Shown here piece by piece: positions 8,337 through 17,609 of a DNA stretch of 64,000 nucleotides. Within the stretch, counting starts at the first letter, position 1. Each line of letters opens with the position of its first letter. Position numbers and translations under genes: made by a program. Source of the DNA: Terriglobia bacterium (GTDB lineage: Bacteria; Acidobacteriota; UBA6911); assembly GCA_020072565.1 (NCBI GenBank), contig JAIQGI010000013.1:93992-157991 (forward strand), read 5' to 3'. Below the pieces are notes generated by a model. The model did not search any database. It saw nothing but the letters and a program-made list of their open reading frames with translations, and had not been told where the DNA came from.

Positions 8337-8402
8337 CTTGCCGCGCATTTCGCGGAACGCAAGAATTATCTTCGCGCGTTCCGTGAAATTATCCGTGGCA
8401 AG
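8337..8402. promoter_or_regulatory. Large imperfect inverted repeat in the divergent polyamine promoter region
   Basis: ATTTCGCGGAACGC (8347-8360) pairs with GCGTTCCGTGAAAT (8376-8389) over 14 bp with one wobble. It is flanked by a perfect outer CTTGCC (8337-8342) / GGCAAG (8397-8402). It lies 30-95 bases upstream of the agmatine deiminase ATG and also upstream of the divergent gene at 7012-8223. An operator or leader RNA structure for polyamine genes is plausible. Confidence 0.45.
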
Positions 8403-8431
8403 TTCGGGCGCGGCGCATTATCCTCCAATCG

Positions 8432-9562
8432 ATGCCTATGCCGAAAGCACATGCCATCAAGAATCCGGCACCCGCGGCGCTTGGTTTTTCGATGCCGGCG
8501 GAGTGGGAACCACACGAGGCTACCTGGCTGGCCTGGCCGCACAATCCCACCGATTGGCCGGATAAGCTCGACACCATTCGCTGGGTTTATGGCGAGATCG
8601 TGCGCAGGATCGTGCCGGGCGAAATCGTGCGCATGCTGGTCAATTCAAAAACCGAGGAAAAACTGGGTCTACGGCACCTTAAGCGCGCCGGAGCCGATGT
8701 GAGCCGCGTGGAGTTCATCGTGCACCCCACCAACCGCAGTTGGACGCGCGACAGCGGTCCCATTTTTGTGCGGCGGCGCGACAGCAGGAAGCCGGAGACG
8801 GCGATCGTCCATTTTCACTTCAACGCCTGGGCCAAATATCCCGACTGGCAGAAGGACCGCCGTGTGCCGGAAACCGCAGCAAGACGGCTGGCGAAGCGGC
8901 TGTTCGACGCACGGTCCCAGGGGCGCCGTTTCGTCCTGGAAGGAGGCGGCATCGATGTCAACGGTCGCGGCACCCTGCTGACGACGGCAGAATGCTACCT
9001 CGACTCGACGACGCAGGTGCGGAATCCGGGACTGGACCGAAATGACATCGAGATCGCGCTCAAGGAAAATCTCGGCGTGACCAATATCTTCTGGCTCGGC
9101 GGCGGCGTGGCGGGCGACGACACCCACGGACACGTCGATGATGTCTGCCGCTTCGTGAACCCAAACACGTTGATCCTCATTAAGGAAGATGATCCTGGAG
9201 ACGCCAATTACCGTTCGCTCGCAGAGAACTGGGAGCGGATTCAGGATCTCAGACTCGAGGACGGCTCAAAGCCCGAGATTGTGGCGCTGCCGACGCCGGA
9301 AGCTGTCTTTTTCGATGGTGACCGGATGCCGGCCAGCTATGCCAACTTTTATATCTCCAACGCGGCGGTGCTCGTGCCCACTTTCAACGACCCGAAGGAC
9401 CGCATCGCGCTCGGCATTCTGAGTGAACTCTTCCGGGACCGCCCCGTGATCGGCATCCACGCCGTCGATCTCGTGCTCGGGTTCGGCACGCTGCATTGCC
9501 TCACCCAACAACAGCCGGCAGAGTGCTCAACAAAACAAAATTGCTTGCTGCCTCCATGTTGA
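8432..9562 (+). CDS. aguA: Agmatine deiminase
   Basis: 376 residues, the usual size of this penta-propeller guanidine-modifying enzyme. It hydrolyses agmatine to N-carbamoylputrescine and ammonia in the arginine route to putrescine. Visible motifs are MPAEWEPHEATWLAWP at the N-terminus, WTRDSGPIFV (substrate aspartates), FVLEGGGIDVNG, GDDTHGHVDDVCRF (catalytic His/Asp) and the catalytic cysteine (about C356) in GTLHCLTQQQP close to the C-terminus. No N-carbamoylputrescine amidase (aguB) is adjacent. Divergent from the deoxyhypusine-synthase-like gene, with a large inverted repeat between them. Confidence 0.93.
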   Translation: MPMPKAHAIKNPAPAALGFSMPAEWEPHEATWLAWPHNPTDWPDKLDTIRWVYGEIVRRIVPGEIVRMLVNSKTEEKLGLRHLKRAGADVSRVEFIVHPTNRSWTRDSGPIFVRRRDSRKPETAIVHFHFNAWAKYPDWQKDRRVPETAARRLAKRLFDARSQGRRFVLEGGGIDVNGRGTLLTTAECYLDSTTQVRNPGLDRNDIEIALKENLGVTNIFWLGGGVAGDDTHGHVDDVCRFVNPNTLILIKEDDPGDANYRSLAENWERIQDLRLEDGSKPEIVALPTPEAVFFDGDRMPASYANFYISNAAVLVPTFNDPKDRIALGILSELFRDRPVIGIHAVDLVLGFGTLHCLTQQQPAECSTKQNCLLPPC

Positions 9563-9580
9563 ATGGTCTAACTTCACCCG

Positions 9581-12289
9581 ATGCCAAGATGCAAATCAAT
9601 TAACTCACGCGCGGCCGTTCTGCGGGCTGGCCTGCTGGCGGTTGTTGCTTTGAGCATTCCACTCGCCGGCGCGCAAAAGAACCCGCAGTCACCCCGCGAA
9701 CCGGTCGGCCGCCTCGCTCCCAACCGCTTCTACACGCCGGTGAATCAAATCCTCACCCCGGTCGGCATCCAGTTCGACTTGCCTGGACTCAGGCCGCAAG
9801 CTCTGGCACTCAGCAGGGATGGCAGACTTCTAGTCGCAGCCGGCCTGACACATGAACTGATCGTGCTCGATCCCGTCAGGGGCACAATACGCCAACGCCT
9901 GGCCTTGCCGTCGGATGCGCAAAAAGTGCCGCTTCCCGAGCCGGACAAGCAGGGCCAAGTCAGTTTTACGGGTCTCATTTTCTCTCCGGACGGGTCCCGT
10001 CTCTATCTGGCGAACGTAAACGGCAGCATCGAAGTATTTGCTGTGCGCAAGGACGGGAACATCGCGGGACAGTCGGCTATAGCGCTTCCGGCCGCCGCTG
10101 CCCCGCGACGCAAGGAAGAGATTCCTTCCGGCCTCGCGGTCTCCCCTGATGGCAAGCGGCTGTACGTTTGCGGCAACCTGTCAAACCGTTTGCTGGAATT
10201 GGACGTGGCGGCCGGGGTGGTCTTGCGCACATGGTATGTCGGAGTAGCACCATACGACGTCGTGCTGGCGGGCGGCAAGGCCTACGTGAGCAACTGGGGC
10301 GGCCGCCGCCCCGATGTCGATAGCGTCACCGGTCCCGCCGGTCAGGGCACTCTGGTGCGCGTGGATCCGTTGCGCTACATCGCGAACGAAGGATCGGTCT
10401 CGGTCATCGACCTTGGGAGCGCGGCGGCCGCCCCCGCCGTACCCCAAGAGGCAAGGGATATCCTCGTCGGCCTGCACGCATCGGCAATCGCGGTGTCTCC
10501 AGACGGACGCCATGTCGTGGTAGCCAACTCCGGCAGCGATACACTCAGTGTCATCGACGCCCAGGCGGATCGTGTCGTCGAGACGATCTGCGCACGTCAG
10601 AACCCGGCGGATCTTTTCGGCGCGCAACCTGACGCCCTGGCCTTCGACAAGTCAGGGAAAAAGCTCTTCGCATGCAACAGCACTCAGAACGCCGTCGCAG
10701 TTTTCAGCTTCAATCCGGGCAGGTCGAAGCTGCTTGGATTGATCCCTGTCGGTTGGTTCCCCGGCGCCATTGTGCACGACGCCGGACGGAATTCGCTTTA
10801 CGTCGCCAACATCAAGGGCCTCAGCTGGGGCCGGCCGCGGAAGTCGAATGGCGAACCTGAATTCAACTCATACCAGTACCACGGCTCGATCTCGCTGGTG
10901 CCGTTGACGTCGCTGTCCAACCTTGTGACTTACACCGGCACCGCGCTGTCAAACATGCGTTACCCGCTGCTGAAGCAGGCCGCGCTGCCCCCACGTCCCG
11001 GCCAGCCGCCGCGGCCTGTTCCCGAGCGCGCAGGCGAGCCGAGCGTGTTCCAACACGTCGTTTACATTATCAAGGAGAACCGCACCTACGACCAGGTGCT
11101 CGGCGACGTCCAGGAAGGCAACGGTGATCCGGAACTCTGCGTTTTCGGCGAGAGCATCACTCCGAACCAGCACAAGATGGTGCGCGACTATGTCCTGCTG
11201 GACAATACTTATTGCTCCGGCATCCTCAGCGCCGACGGGCACCAGTGGGCCGACACGGCGATCGCCACAGACTACATGGAGAAATCCTTTGCCGGATTCC
11301 CGCGCAGTTATCCGGATGGCATGGCCGACAATGAGGTCGATGCGCTGGCATACTCGCCCGCGGGCTTCATATGGGACAATGCCCTGGCGCACGGCCGCAC
11401 GCTGCGCAACTACGGCGAGTTTGCTATCACGCGGAAGAATTGGAAGGATAAAACGCGCAAGGGCGAACCGCACTTCCTCGACCACTACCGCGAATTCATC
11501 GCGGGCACCGACACCATCGCGCTCTGGAGCGAACCAGGCATCGAATCGCTTCGGCCCTATACCTTGACCAGCACCGTGGGGTGGGACATGGACGTGCCGG
11601 ACGTGTTTCGGGCGGCTCAATTCATCCAGGAACTGGGAGAGTTTGAGCGCACCGGCACGTTCCCCAACCTCGTGATCATCTGTCTGCCGAACGATCACAC
11701 CAGCGGAACGAAGGCCGGCACCCCCACACCGGCCGCACAGGTGGCCGACAACGACCTTGCCTTTGGCCGGATCGTCGAGGCTCTGAGCCACAGCCGGTTC
11801 TGGCGGGAGACCTGCATCCTGGGCATTGAGGACGATCCGCAGGCCGGCTGGGACCACGTGAGCGGATACCGCACGACGGCCTACGTCATCAGCCCCTACA
11901 CCAGGCGCGGCCAGGTCATCAGCACGCAATACAACCAGACCAGCCTGCTGCGCACCATCGAGCTGGTCCTCGGCCTGCCGCCGATGAACCAGCTCGATGC
12001 CACCGCTACGCCGATGTCGGATTGCTTCATGAACACGCCCGACCTTACACCGTTTGTGGCGTTGAAGAACAACATTCCGCTCGATCAGATGAACCCTGAT
12101 CCGAAGCGGGTGTCCGATCCACTGCTGCGCCGATATGCTTATGCCTCGGCGCGCCTGCCGTTGGACCGCGTGGACCAGTGCCCGGAAGATCTGCTCAACC
12201 GGATCCTCTGGCACGCAATGAAGGGCCCGCACACGCCGTATCCTGTGTGGTCAGTGCGGGCCGTGAAAGATGACGACCGGCGGGATTAG
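9581..12289 (+). CDS. Secreted YVTN beta-propeller/phosphoesterase fusion protein
   Basis: 902 residues. An N-terminal signal peptide (basic, then AVLRAGLLAVVALSIPLAGA) predicts export. Residues about 50-430 carry YVTN/YncE-like blades with repeated LALSRDGRLLVAAG-type and VSPDGRHVVVAN-type motifs. From about residue 485 a phosphoesterase (phospholipase C/acid phosphatase-like) domain begins: FQHVVYIIKENRTYDQVLGD, then the active-site-like LLDNTYCSGILSADGHQW, LPNDHTSG and GIEDDPQAGWDHV. This two-domain plan is common in Acidobacteria and relatives. The substrate is unknown. It starts 18 bases after aguA but its function seems unrelated. Confidence 0.85.
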   Translation: MPRCKSINSRAAVLRAGLLAVVALSIPLAGAQKNPQSPREPVGRLAPNRFYTPVNQILTPVGIQFDLPGLRPQALALSRDGRLLVAAGLTHELIVLDPVRGTIRQRLALPSDAQKVPLPEPDKQGQVSFTGLIFSPDGSRLYLANVNGSIEVFAVRKDGNIAGQSAIALPAAAAPRRKEEIPSGLAVSPDGKRLYVCGNLSNRLLELDVAAGVVLRTWYVGVAPYDVVLAGGKAYVSNWGGRRPDVDSVTGPAGQGTLVRVDPLRYIANEGSVSVIDLGSAAAAPAVPQEARDILVGLHASAIAVSPDGRHVVVANSGSDTLSVIDAQADRVVETICARQNPADLFGAQPDALAFDKSGKKLFACNSTQNAVAVFSFNPGRSKLLGLIPVGWFPGAIVHDAGRNSLYVANIKGLSWGRPRKSNGEPEFNSYQYHGSISLVPLTSLSNLVTYTGTALSNMRYPLLKQAALPPRPGQPPRPVPERAGEPSVFQHVVYIIKENRTYDQVLGDVQEGNGDPELCVFGESITPNQHKMVRDYVLLDNTYCSGILSADGHQWADTAIATDYMEKSFAGFPRSYPDGMADNEVDALAYSPAGFIWDNALAHGRTLRNYGEFAITRKNWKDKTRKGEPHFLDHYREFIAGTDTIALWSEPGIESLRPYTLTSTVGWDMDVPDVFRAAQFIQELGEFERTGTFPNLVIICLPNDHTSGTKAGTPTPAAQVADNDLAFGRIVEALSHSRFWRETCILGIEDDPQAGWDHVSGYRTTAYVISPYTRRGQVISTQYNQTSLLRTIELVLGLPPMNQLDATATPMSDCFMNTPDLTPFVALKNNIPLDQMNPDPKRVSDPLLRRYAYASARLPLDRVDQCPEDLLNRILWHAMKGPHTPYPVWSVRAVKDDDRRD

Positions 12290-12580
12290 GAGCCCTCGCG
12301 TGCCCTGCAATTCAGCGCAGTGGGCTGCGGTTGCCCGTCGGAAACAGGCGCTTACAATCTCGCGCCCTGCATGCCGGATAAACCGCGGTTCTTTTGCTGC
12401 CGCCATGGTACGCCGAGTCTCCCGTCCTGCAGGTTCCGCCGGGCCACTGAGACCTATCGCAGCCGGCTGGAGATCGAAGGGGTTTCGCTTCCCTCGGAAA
12501 TGTGGTATGAGATCGTTCGCACTCAGAAGTTTTGCATTTATTTAACATCGGGTTCTACCGTCGGGAGTTACCATCACCTC

Positions 12581-15220
12581 ATGACAAAACTGAACGTCGA
12601 GCAATCGACGAGCCCTCTCGCCTCGCGGCGCTATCTCCCCTGGCTGCTCGTGCTGTTTGTTGGCAGCGGATGTGCGGCCCTCATTTACGAGATCGTCTGG
12701 TTGCAGCTGCTGCAACTGGTGATCGGTTCGTCCGGCATCTCACTGGGCGTGCTGCTGGGAACCTTCATGGGCGGGATGTGCCTGGGCAGCCTGCTGCTGC
12801 CGCGGCTGATCTCTGACAAGGTCCATCCGCTTCGGGTCTATGCGTTTCTCGAGCTGGGGATCGGGATCATCGGCATCCTGGAGCTGTTCGGCATGCCCTT
12901 GATCGCGGATTTGTATACGTACTACCTCGGGCACGGCGTGGCCATGCGAGGGTTGGTGGCAGCCGTATGCCTGCTGCCCCCGACCTTCCTGATGGGCGCG
13001 ACGCTTCCGGCCATCGCCCGCTGGGTTGAAACCACGCCCGAAGGTGTTTCCTGGATGGGCTTCTTCTACGGCGGGAACATTGCCGGAGCCGTTTTCGGGT
13101 GTCTGCTGGCGGGCTTCTTTCTGCTGCGGGTTTACGATATGCCCACCGCCACCTATGCTGCGGTCGCTATCAATGTTGCAGTCACAACGGTAGCTCTGTT
13201 CCTGGCCTCGAGGACATCCTCTCGTGTCATGTCCACCGACCCGGAGCAATCCCGCACCAGACGCGCACCGGGAGCCGGGGCTGCATATCTTACGATCGCC
13301 ATGTCGGGCCTGTGCGCATTGGGTGCCGAGGTTGTCTGGACGCGCCTGTTGTCGCTGATGCTCGGCGCGACGGTCTACACGTTCTCGATCATTCTTGCGG
13401 TTTTCCTGGTCGGACTCGGCATCGGCAGCAGCGTGGGTGCGCTGATGTCACGCACACTCCTGAGGCCGCGTATTGCCCTGGGTGTCTGCCAGATGCTTCT
13501 CGCCGGCGCCGTCGCCTGGGCAGCGTTCATGATTGCCAGGTCCCTGCCCTACTGGCCGATCAATCCCAGCCTCTCGACGGGGGAGTGGGCGCCGTGGCTC
13601 ACCTTCCAGCTTGATATCCTGCGCGCCGCCTGGGCGGTGCTGCCGGCGGCAATGCTGTGGGGCGCAAGCTTCCCCCTGGCGCTGGCGACCGTGGCATCGC
13701 GAGGCCAGGATCCGGGCCGTATGGTGGGCGGAGTGTATGCTGCCAATACGGTGGGAGCGATCGTCGGTTCGCTGGCGTTCAGCATGCTCGTCATCCCCAT
13801 GGCCGGCACGCAGTGGGCCCAACGATGGTTGATTATTCTGTCCGCGGTGTCAGCCCTCGTCGCACTCGCGCCCTTGTTTACCCCTGCTCGACGAGGCGCG
13901 CCGCAGGAAAAAGAACCCGCGCCTGTTCTGGCATTTTCGCCCAGGGCGGTCATCTTCACGCTGCTCTCGCTGGTGATTGTCGGCTTCCTGGTCAATGCCC
14001 TTGCCCAGGTTCCATGGGTGGCGGTTGCCTGGGGCCGATTCTCCGCAACCTGGGTTTCGCAGTCGGTGCCCGGAGTGGTTGCTGAAAAAGATGTGCCTGT
14101 GGACCGAAGCGGACCGGTGTACCGCTATTGCACATATGTCGGCGAGGGGATGAACGTCTCCGTTGCCGTTACGAAATCGACTTCGGGCTGGCGCTATTTC
14201 CACGGCGCGGGCAAGGTGCAGGCTTCCAGCGAAATGCAGGACATGCGCCTCCAACGAATGCTCGGACATCTCTCGGTTCTGGCTCGCAGGAATCCTGACG
14301 ATGTGAAAGACGTATTGGTGGTGGCCTGCGGCGCCGGCGTCACGGCCGGCTCGTTTGTACCCTACCCCAACATCAAACGCATCATCATCTGCGATATAGA
14401 GCCGTTGGTTCCCAAAGTCGTGACCCCGATGTTCGGCGCTCAGAACTACCATATCGTCGACGGGATCGACAAAGAAAACCCCCACATGGTGCAAGGAAAA
14501 CAGGTCCAGGTCGCCTACGACGACGGCCGGCACTACATCCGCACCCTCCCCAAAGACGCAAAATTCGACATCATCACCTCCGATCCGATCGACCCCTGGG
14601 TCAAAGGCTGCGCTGCACTGAACACGATCGAGTATTACCAGATGTGCAAAGATCATCTGAATCCAGGCGGCGTGATGAGCCTGTGGATACCTCTGTATGA
14701 GAGCAACACCGACACCGCAAAGAGCGTCATCGGTACGTTCTTCAAGGTCTTCCCCAACGGGATTCTTTTCAGCAATGACTTGAACGGCGAGGGATACGAC
14801 GCCGTTCTCTTGGGCCAGGCGGAGCCGACCCAGATCGACGTTGACAGACTGCAGCAGCGACTCGACAGCGACGAATATCGGCAGGTGAGAGAGTCGCTGA
14901 CTGAAGTGGGATTCGGCATGGTCGGGGCCAATCCGGCACAGGGGCCCGACGATGGGGGTGTCGCGGTGGACCTTCTCGCCACTTACGCCGGCCGTGCGGC
15001 CGACCTGCAGGAGTGGATGAAAAACGCGCAGATCAACACCGACAGGAACCTGCGCCTCCAATACCTTGCCGGCATGTGGCTCAACACCTACATCAACACG
15101 GTAATTCTGGACGGCATCCTGCAGTATTACAGGTTCCCCGACGAGGTCTTCGTCGGTTCCGAAGAGCGTATCCAGGCGATGAAACAGGCGCTCGCAAATG
15201 CAGGCCGGCGCGGAAGGTAG
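12581..15220 (+). CDS. Membrane-fused spermidine synthase-like protein (MFS/spermidine synthase fusion)
   Basis: 879 residues from the ATG at 12581; the frame extends upstream but that part is not membrane-like. The N-terminal ~540 residues hold a dozen or more hydrophobic helices, beginning with LPWLLVLFVGSGCAALIYEI, a hallmark of fused MFS/spermidine synthases. The C-terminal part is an aminopropyltransferase-like Rossmann domain: DVLVVACGAGVTAGSF (SAM/dcSAM loop), ICDIEPLV, VAYDDGRHYI and SDPIDPW. The acidic residues expected for diamine deprotonation are only partly recognisable, so real spermidine synthase activity is uncertain. No ABC or decarboxylase partner is adjacent; the polyamine genes lie 3 kb upstream. 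Confidence 0.8.
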   Translation: MTKLNVEQSTSPLASRRYLPWLLVLFVGSGCAALIYEIVWLQLLQLVIGSSGISLGVLLGTFMGGMCLGSLLLPRLISDKVHPLRVYAFLELGIGIIGILELFGMPLIADLYTYYLGHGVAMRGLVAAVCLLPPTFLMGATLPAIARWVETTPEGVSWMGFFYGGNIAGAVFGCLLAGFFLLRVYDMPTATYAAVAINVAVTTVALFLASRTSSRVMSTDPEQSRTRRAPGAGAAYLTIAMSGLCALGAEVVWTRLLSLMLGATVYTFSIILAVFLVGLGIGSSVGALMSRTLLRPRIALGVCQMLLAGAVAWAAFMIARSLPYWPINPSLSTGEWAPWLTFQLDILRAAWAVLPAAMLWGASFPLALATVASRGQDPGRMVGGVYAANTVGAIVGSLAFSMLVIPMAGTQWAQRWLIILSAVSALVALAPLFTPARRGAPQEKEPAPVLAFSPRAVIFTLLSLVIVGFLVNALAQVPWVAVAWGRFSATWVSQSVPGVVAEKDVPVDRSGPVYRYCTYVGEGMNVSVAVTKSTSGWRYFHGAGKVQASSEMQDMRLQRMLGHLSVLARRNPDDVKDVLVVACGAGVTAGSFVPYPNIKRIIICDIEPLVPKVVTPMFGAQNYHIVDGIDKENPHMVQGKQVQVAYDDGRHYIRTLPKDAKFDIITSDPIDPWVKGCAALNTIEYYQMCKDHLNPGGVMSLWIPLYESNTDTAKSVIGTFFKVFPNGILFSNDLNGEGYDAVLLGQAEPTQIDVDRLQQRLDSDEYRQVRESLTEVGFGMVGANPAQGPDDGGVAVDLLATYAGRAADLQEWMKNAQINTDRNLRLQYLAGMWLNTYINTVILDGILQYYRFPDEVFVGSEERIQAMKQALANAGRRGR

Positions 15221-15231
15221 ATCGGGAAAAA

Positions 15232-15287
15232 GCGCTTAGGAGATGAGCATGACAACCAAGGAACTGCTCATTACGGCCGATAAGCGC
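15232..15287 (+). terminator. Nested stem-loop after the spermidine-synthase-like gene
   Basis: GCGCTTA (15232-15238) pairs with TAAGCGC (15281-15287), and inside it ATGAGCA (15243-15249) pairs with TGCTCAT (15265-15271); all are perfect. It starts 12 bases after the stop codon, which fits a 3' hairpin. There is no clear U-tract, so efficient intrinsic termination is not certain. Confidence 0.4.
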
Positions 15288-15390
15288 CCGCTGCACTGCC
15301 TGTGATATGCCCCGTTCGCCAACAGGTGGGATCGGGCCGGCGCCGACGAAGAAGGACCACCGCGATCAGGTGAATCCCGGGTGCTGGGAC

Positions 15391-16845
15391 CTATTTCCCT
15401 CGCAGAAACACAGTGAAGCTCGTGAACTGGCGCTTGATCCAGGCCGGATCTTTCAGCGCGGCAGGTCGGAAGGAACTGCAGGGGTCCGGCCACAATTTGT
15501 CATAGCAGACGACGATGCGACGCTTTACCTCTTCAGCCGCCAGAGAGCCCCGTCCGGGATCGAGATCACCGACGCGAAAAGGCTCCAACCCGGGATAGTA
15601 GTACTCAAGCAGAGGATAAACCACCGGGGCGGACACTGCATCCCCTTCTCGAACGGTGTTGCTCAAAAAGGTGGCCGTGCCGAGCCAATCTGCGGGTTCG
15701 CTGCGTGCATGGATCTGGCCGATCCATACTGAACCGAGTACCAGCAGGCCCGCAAAAGCCATAGCCGGAGAGCTCAGTTGATAGGGGAGATGCGGCAGGA
15801 TCGTGAGCCTTTCTCCCACATAAGACAGGCCATAACCGATAATAAGCAGGAGGGGTGGCGTGGCATGAAGGATATGCCGGATGGCAAAGAAGTATCCCGC
15901 CCAGACCTCTATCAGGAGCAAGGTTGGGATCGGGATGAAGAACCATGTCAGCAACCACATGAGCGACTTGCGCCGGCCGTGGCGGAGCAGCGCCCGGACC
16001 CCCGTGATGGTTCCGATCAGAAGCAGGCCGGCCACCGGATAACTGTTGTCTCCCAACTCCTTGATGAGCCTCAGGACCAGCTTGGGATTCATAATCTCGG
16101 AAGCCGGAGCGAGGAGCGGTTTGGCCCATACAAACCTCATCCAGGGGTAAAAGAGCGCGAAGGCGGCCATAGCCGTCAGTGAGTACATCACCACTTGAGA
16201 CCACCGGGTGGGACTAAACTCGAACCTCTGCGTCCCATTTTCTTCCCGATCCTGGATCGCTCCCGGCCGCGGATTCTGAATCGTTGCCAGTACCAGGCCG
16301 GCAAACTGGGAGACGAGAATCAGACTTCCAAGAAAGCTCGTGTAGAGGAGCAGCGCAGATACGCCGGCAATGGGTAGCCAGCCCTGCCATGGCCGATCCT
16401 TATCGTATAGCTGGCGCAGCAGCAGGTCGTAGGAGAGCAACGACAGAAACATGAGCAGGGAGTAAGGCCTTGCCTCCTGGCTGTAATGGTAGGCAAGCGG
16501 GAAGAAGGTGAACAGGGTGGTAGAGTAGAGGGCCACACGATCGCCGAACAGGAAGCGGGCGAGGCGGAAAAAAATCCAGATGGAGAGGGTGCCGAAGATA
16601 GCGGCGTGCAGGCGCAGGGCCCAGGTGGAATCCCCCAGAAGAAGTGTCATCCCTCTCTGCACGAAAAAGTCGAGAGGCGAGGCCAGGTCCATCCCCCCTC
16701 GCAGGCGTGACAGAATCTCCGCGGGCGAGGCGAACTTGATGATGCGGGCCTGCAAGAGTTCGTCCGTCCAGAGCTGGCGCGTGCCCAAAAACATGAGGCG
16801 ATGCACCAGACCGATTCCCATGATGACGGCAACAAATTTCTTCAT
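15391..16845 (-). CDS. GT-C/ArnT-like membrane glycosyltransferase (family 39-like)
   Basis: 484 residues with about ten hydrophobic segments. The first periplasmic loop has LWTDELLQ, with D28-E29 at the position of the catalytic acidic pair of GT-C enzymes that use polyprenyl-phosphate sugars. SPLDFFVQRGM and YHYSQEARPYSLLMFLSLLS further match the glycosyltransferase-39/dolichol-phosphate-mannose type. A C-terminal periplasmic part follows the last helix. It probably transfers a lipid-linked sugar to an envelope glycan or protein. Acceptor unknown; single gene with no visible glycan cluster around it. Confidence 0.8.
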   Translation of the reverse strand: MKKFVAVIMGIGLVHRLMFLGTRQLWTDELLQARIIKFASPAEILSRLRGGMDLASPLDFFVQRGMTLLLGDSTWALRLHAAIFGTLSIWIFFRLARFLFGDRVALYSTTLFTFFPLAYHYSQEARPYSLLMFLSLLSYDLLLRQLYDKDRPWQGWLPIAGVSALLLYTSFLGSLILVSQFAGLVLATIQNPRPGAIQDREENGTQRFEFSPTRWSQVVMYSLTAMAAFALFYPWMRFVWAKPLLAPASEIMNPKLVLRLIKELGDNSYPVAGLLLIGTITGVRALLRHGRRKSLMWLLTWFFIPIPTLLLIEVWAGYFFAIRHILHATPPLLLIIGYGLSYVGERLTILPHLPYQLSSPAMAFAGLLVLGSVWIGQIHARSEPADWLGTATFLSNTVREGDAVSAPVVYPLLEYYYPGLEPFRVGDLDPGRGSLAAEEVKRRIVVCYDKLWPDPCSSFRPAALKDPAWIKRQFTSFTVFLRGK

Positions 16846-16977
16846 GCGGATTAAACCAGAGCGAGATGGTCAAACAAGCACTAGAGCCTAACCTCTTCTT
16901 CCGTGGAATTCAAGCACTCACCACGGTTTAGGCACTGGAATGGGCAATCCGGCCGGAAGACCGGCCGGAGAGTGCGA

Positions 16978-17475
16978 TCAGAGGAAGGCGGTCACGCCGC
17001 CGTGAGCACTCACCAGATACATATGGTAGAACAGGATCAATATGTAGCAGCAGAGACAGACCCGCGCCATGTAGCGGGCGAGCGCCCATTCCTTGTGGAG
17101 AATGATGATCGCCAGAGCAAAAGCAGTCATGGCAGCCTTGAGGCTGAAAAAAGCGTAGATCCCTCCCCACGCGATCACCATATTCATGATCGGATTGGCT
17201 TCCTGGATAAATCCTCTCTGGATCTGGAGAACGGTCAGGATGGCGTCCAGGAATGAGAGCCCCAGCACGGCCAGAGCCAGGCTCCAGCTGCCTCGATCAT
17301 AGATATCCACGTACCCGCCGCGGTCAGTCTTGCGCCGTCCCTTGCTGCGCCTGCGACGCTGACTGCTGAACTGGGGCGGAAAGCCAGCCGGCTGTCGACG
17401 ATCCACGCTGCGGCGCCGTTCCGGAGACGAAGGCATGACCACAGTGGACTCAGGAGGCGATGTTTTCATATCCAC
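16978..17475 (-). CDS. DUF5658-like small membrane protein
   Basis: 165 residues. The first ~55 are hydrophilic and arginine-rich (RRRSVDRRQ, RRRRSKGRRKTDR), then three to four helices follow. The core FLDAILTVLQIQRGFIQEANPIMN with a following K in FFSLKAAMTAFALAII matches the D...EANP(L/I)M...K pattern of DUF5658 proteins. Function unknown. It lies between the glycosyltransferase and the TPR gene on the same strand, with gaps of about 130 bases on both sides. Confidence 0.65.
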   Translation of the reverse strand: MDMKTSPPESTVVMPSSPERRRSVDRRQPAGFPPQFSSQRRRRSKGRRKTDRGGYVDIYDRGSWSLALAVLGLSFLDAILTVLQIQRGFIQEANPIMNMVIAWGGIYAFFSLKAAMTAFALAIIILHKEWALARYMARVCLCCYILILFYHMYLVSAHGGVTAFL

Positions 17476-17609
17476 GATAGCATATCGGCGTGCGCACCAC
17501 GGGCATTAGCCGCAGAAAACACCTACAGGGCGCGGCTGTCGCATGCTCAACAGAGGCCATGCAATCCCCGCGGAAAGAGTTAGCTTCCCTTCGAAAATTT
17601 TAGTGGCTA

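Noticed and set aside
10949..12232. A 427-codon minus-strand frame opposite the phosphoesterase domain.
   Set aside because: Antisense shadow of a conserved enzyme domain.
13850..15061. A 403-codon minus-strand frame opposite the spermidine-synthase-like domain.
   Set aside because: Antisense shadow; no start signal and no recognisable motif.
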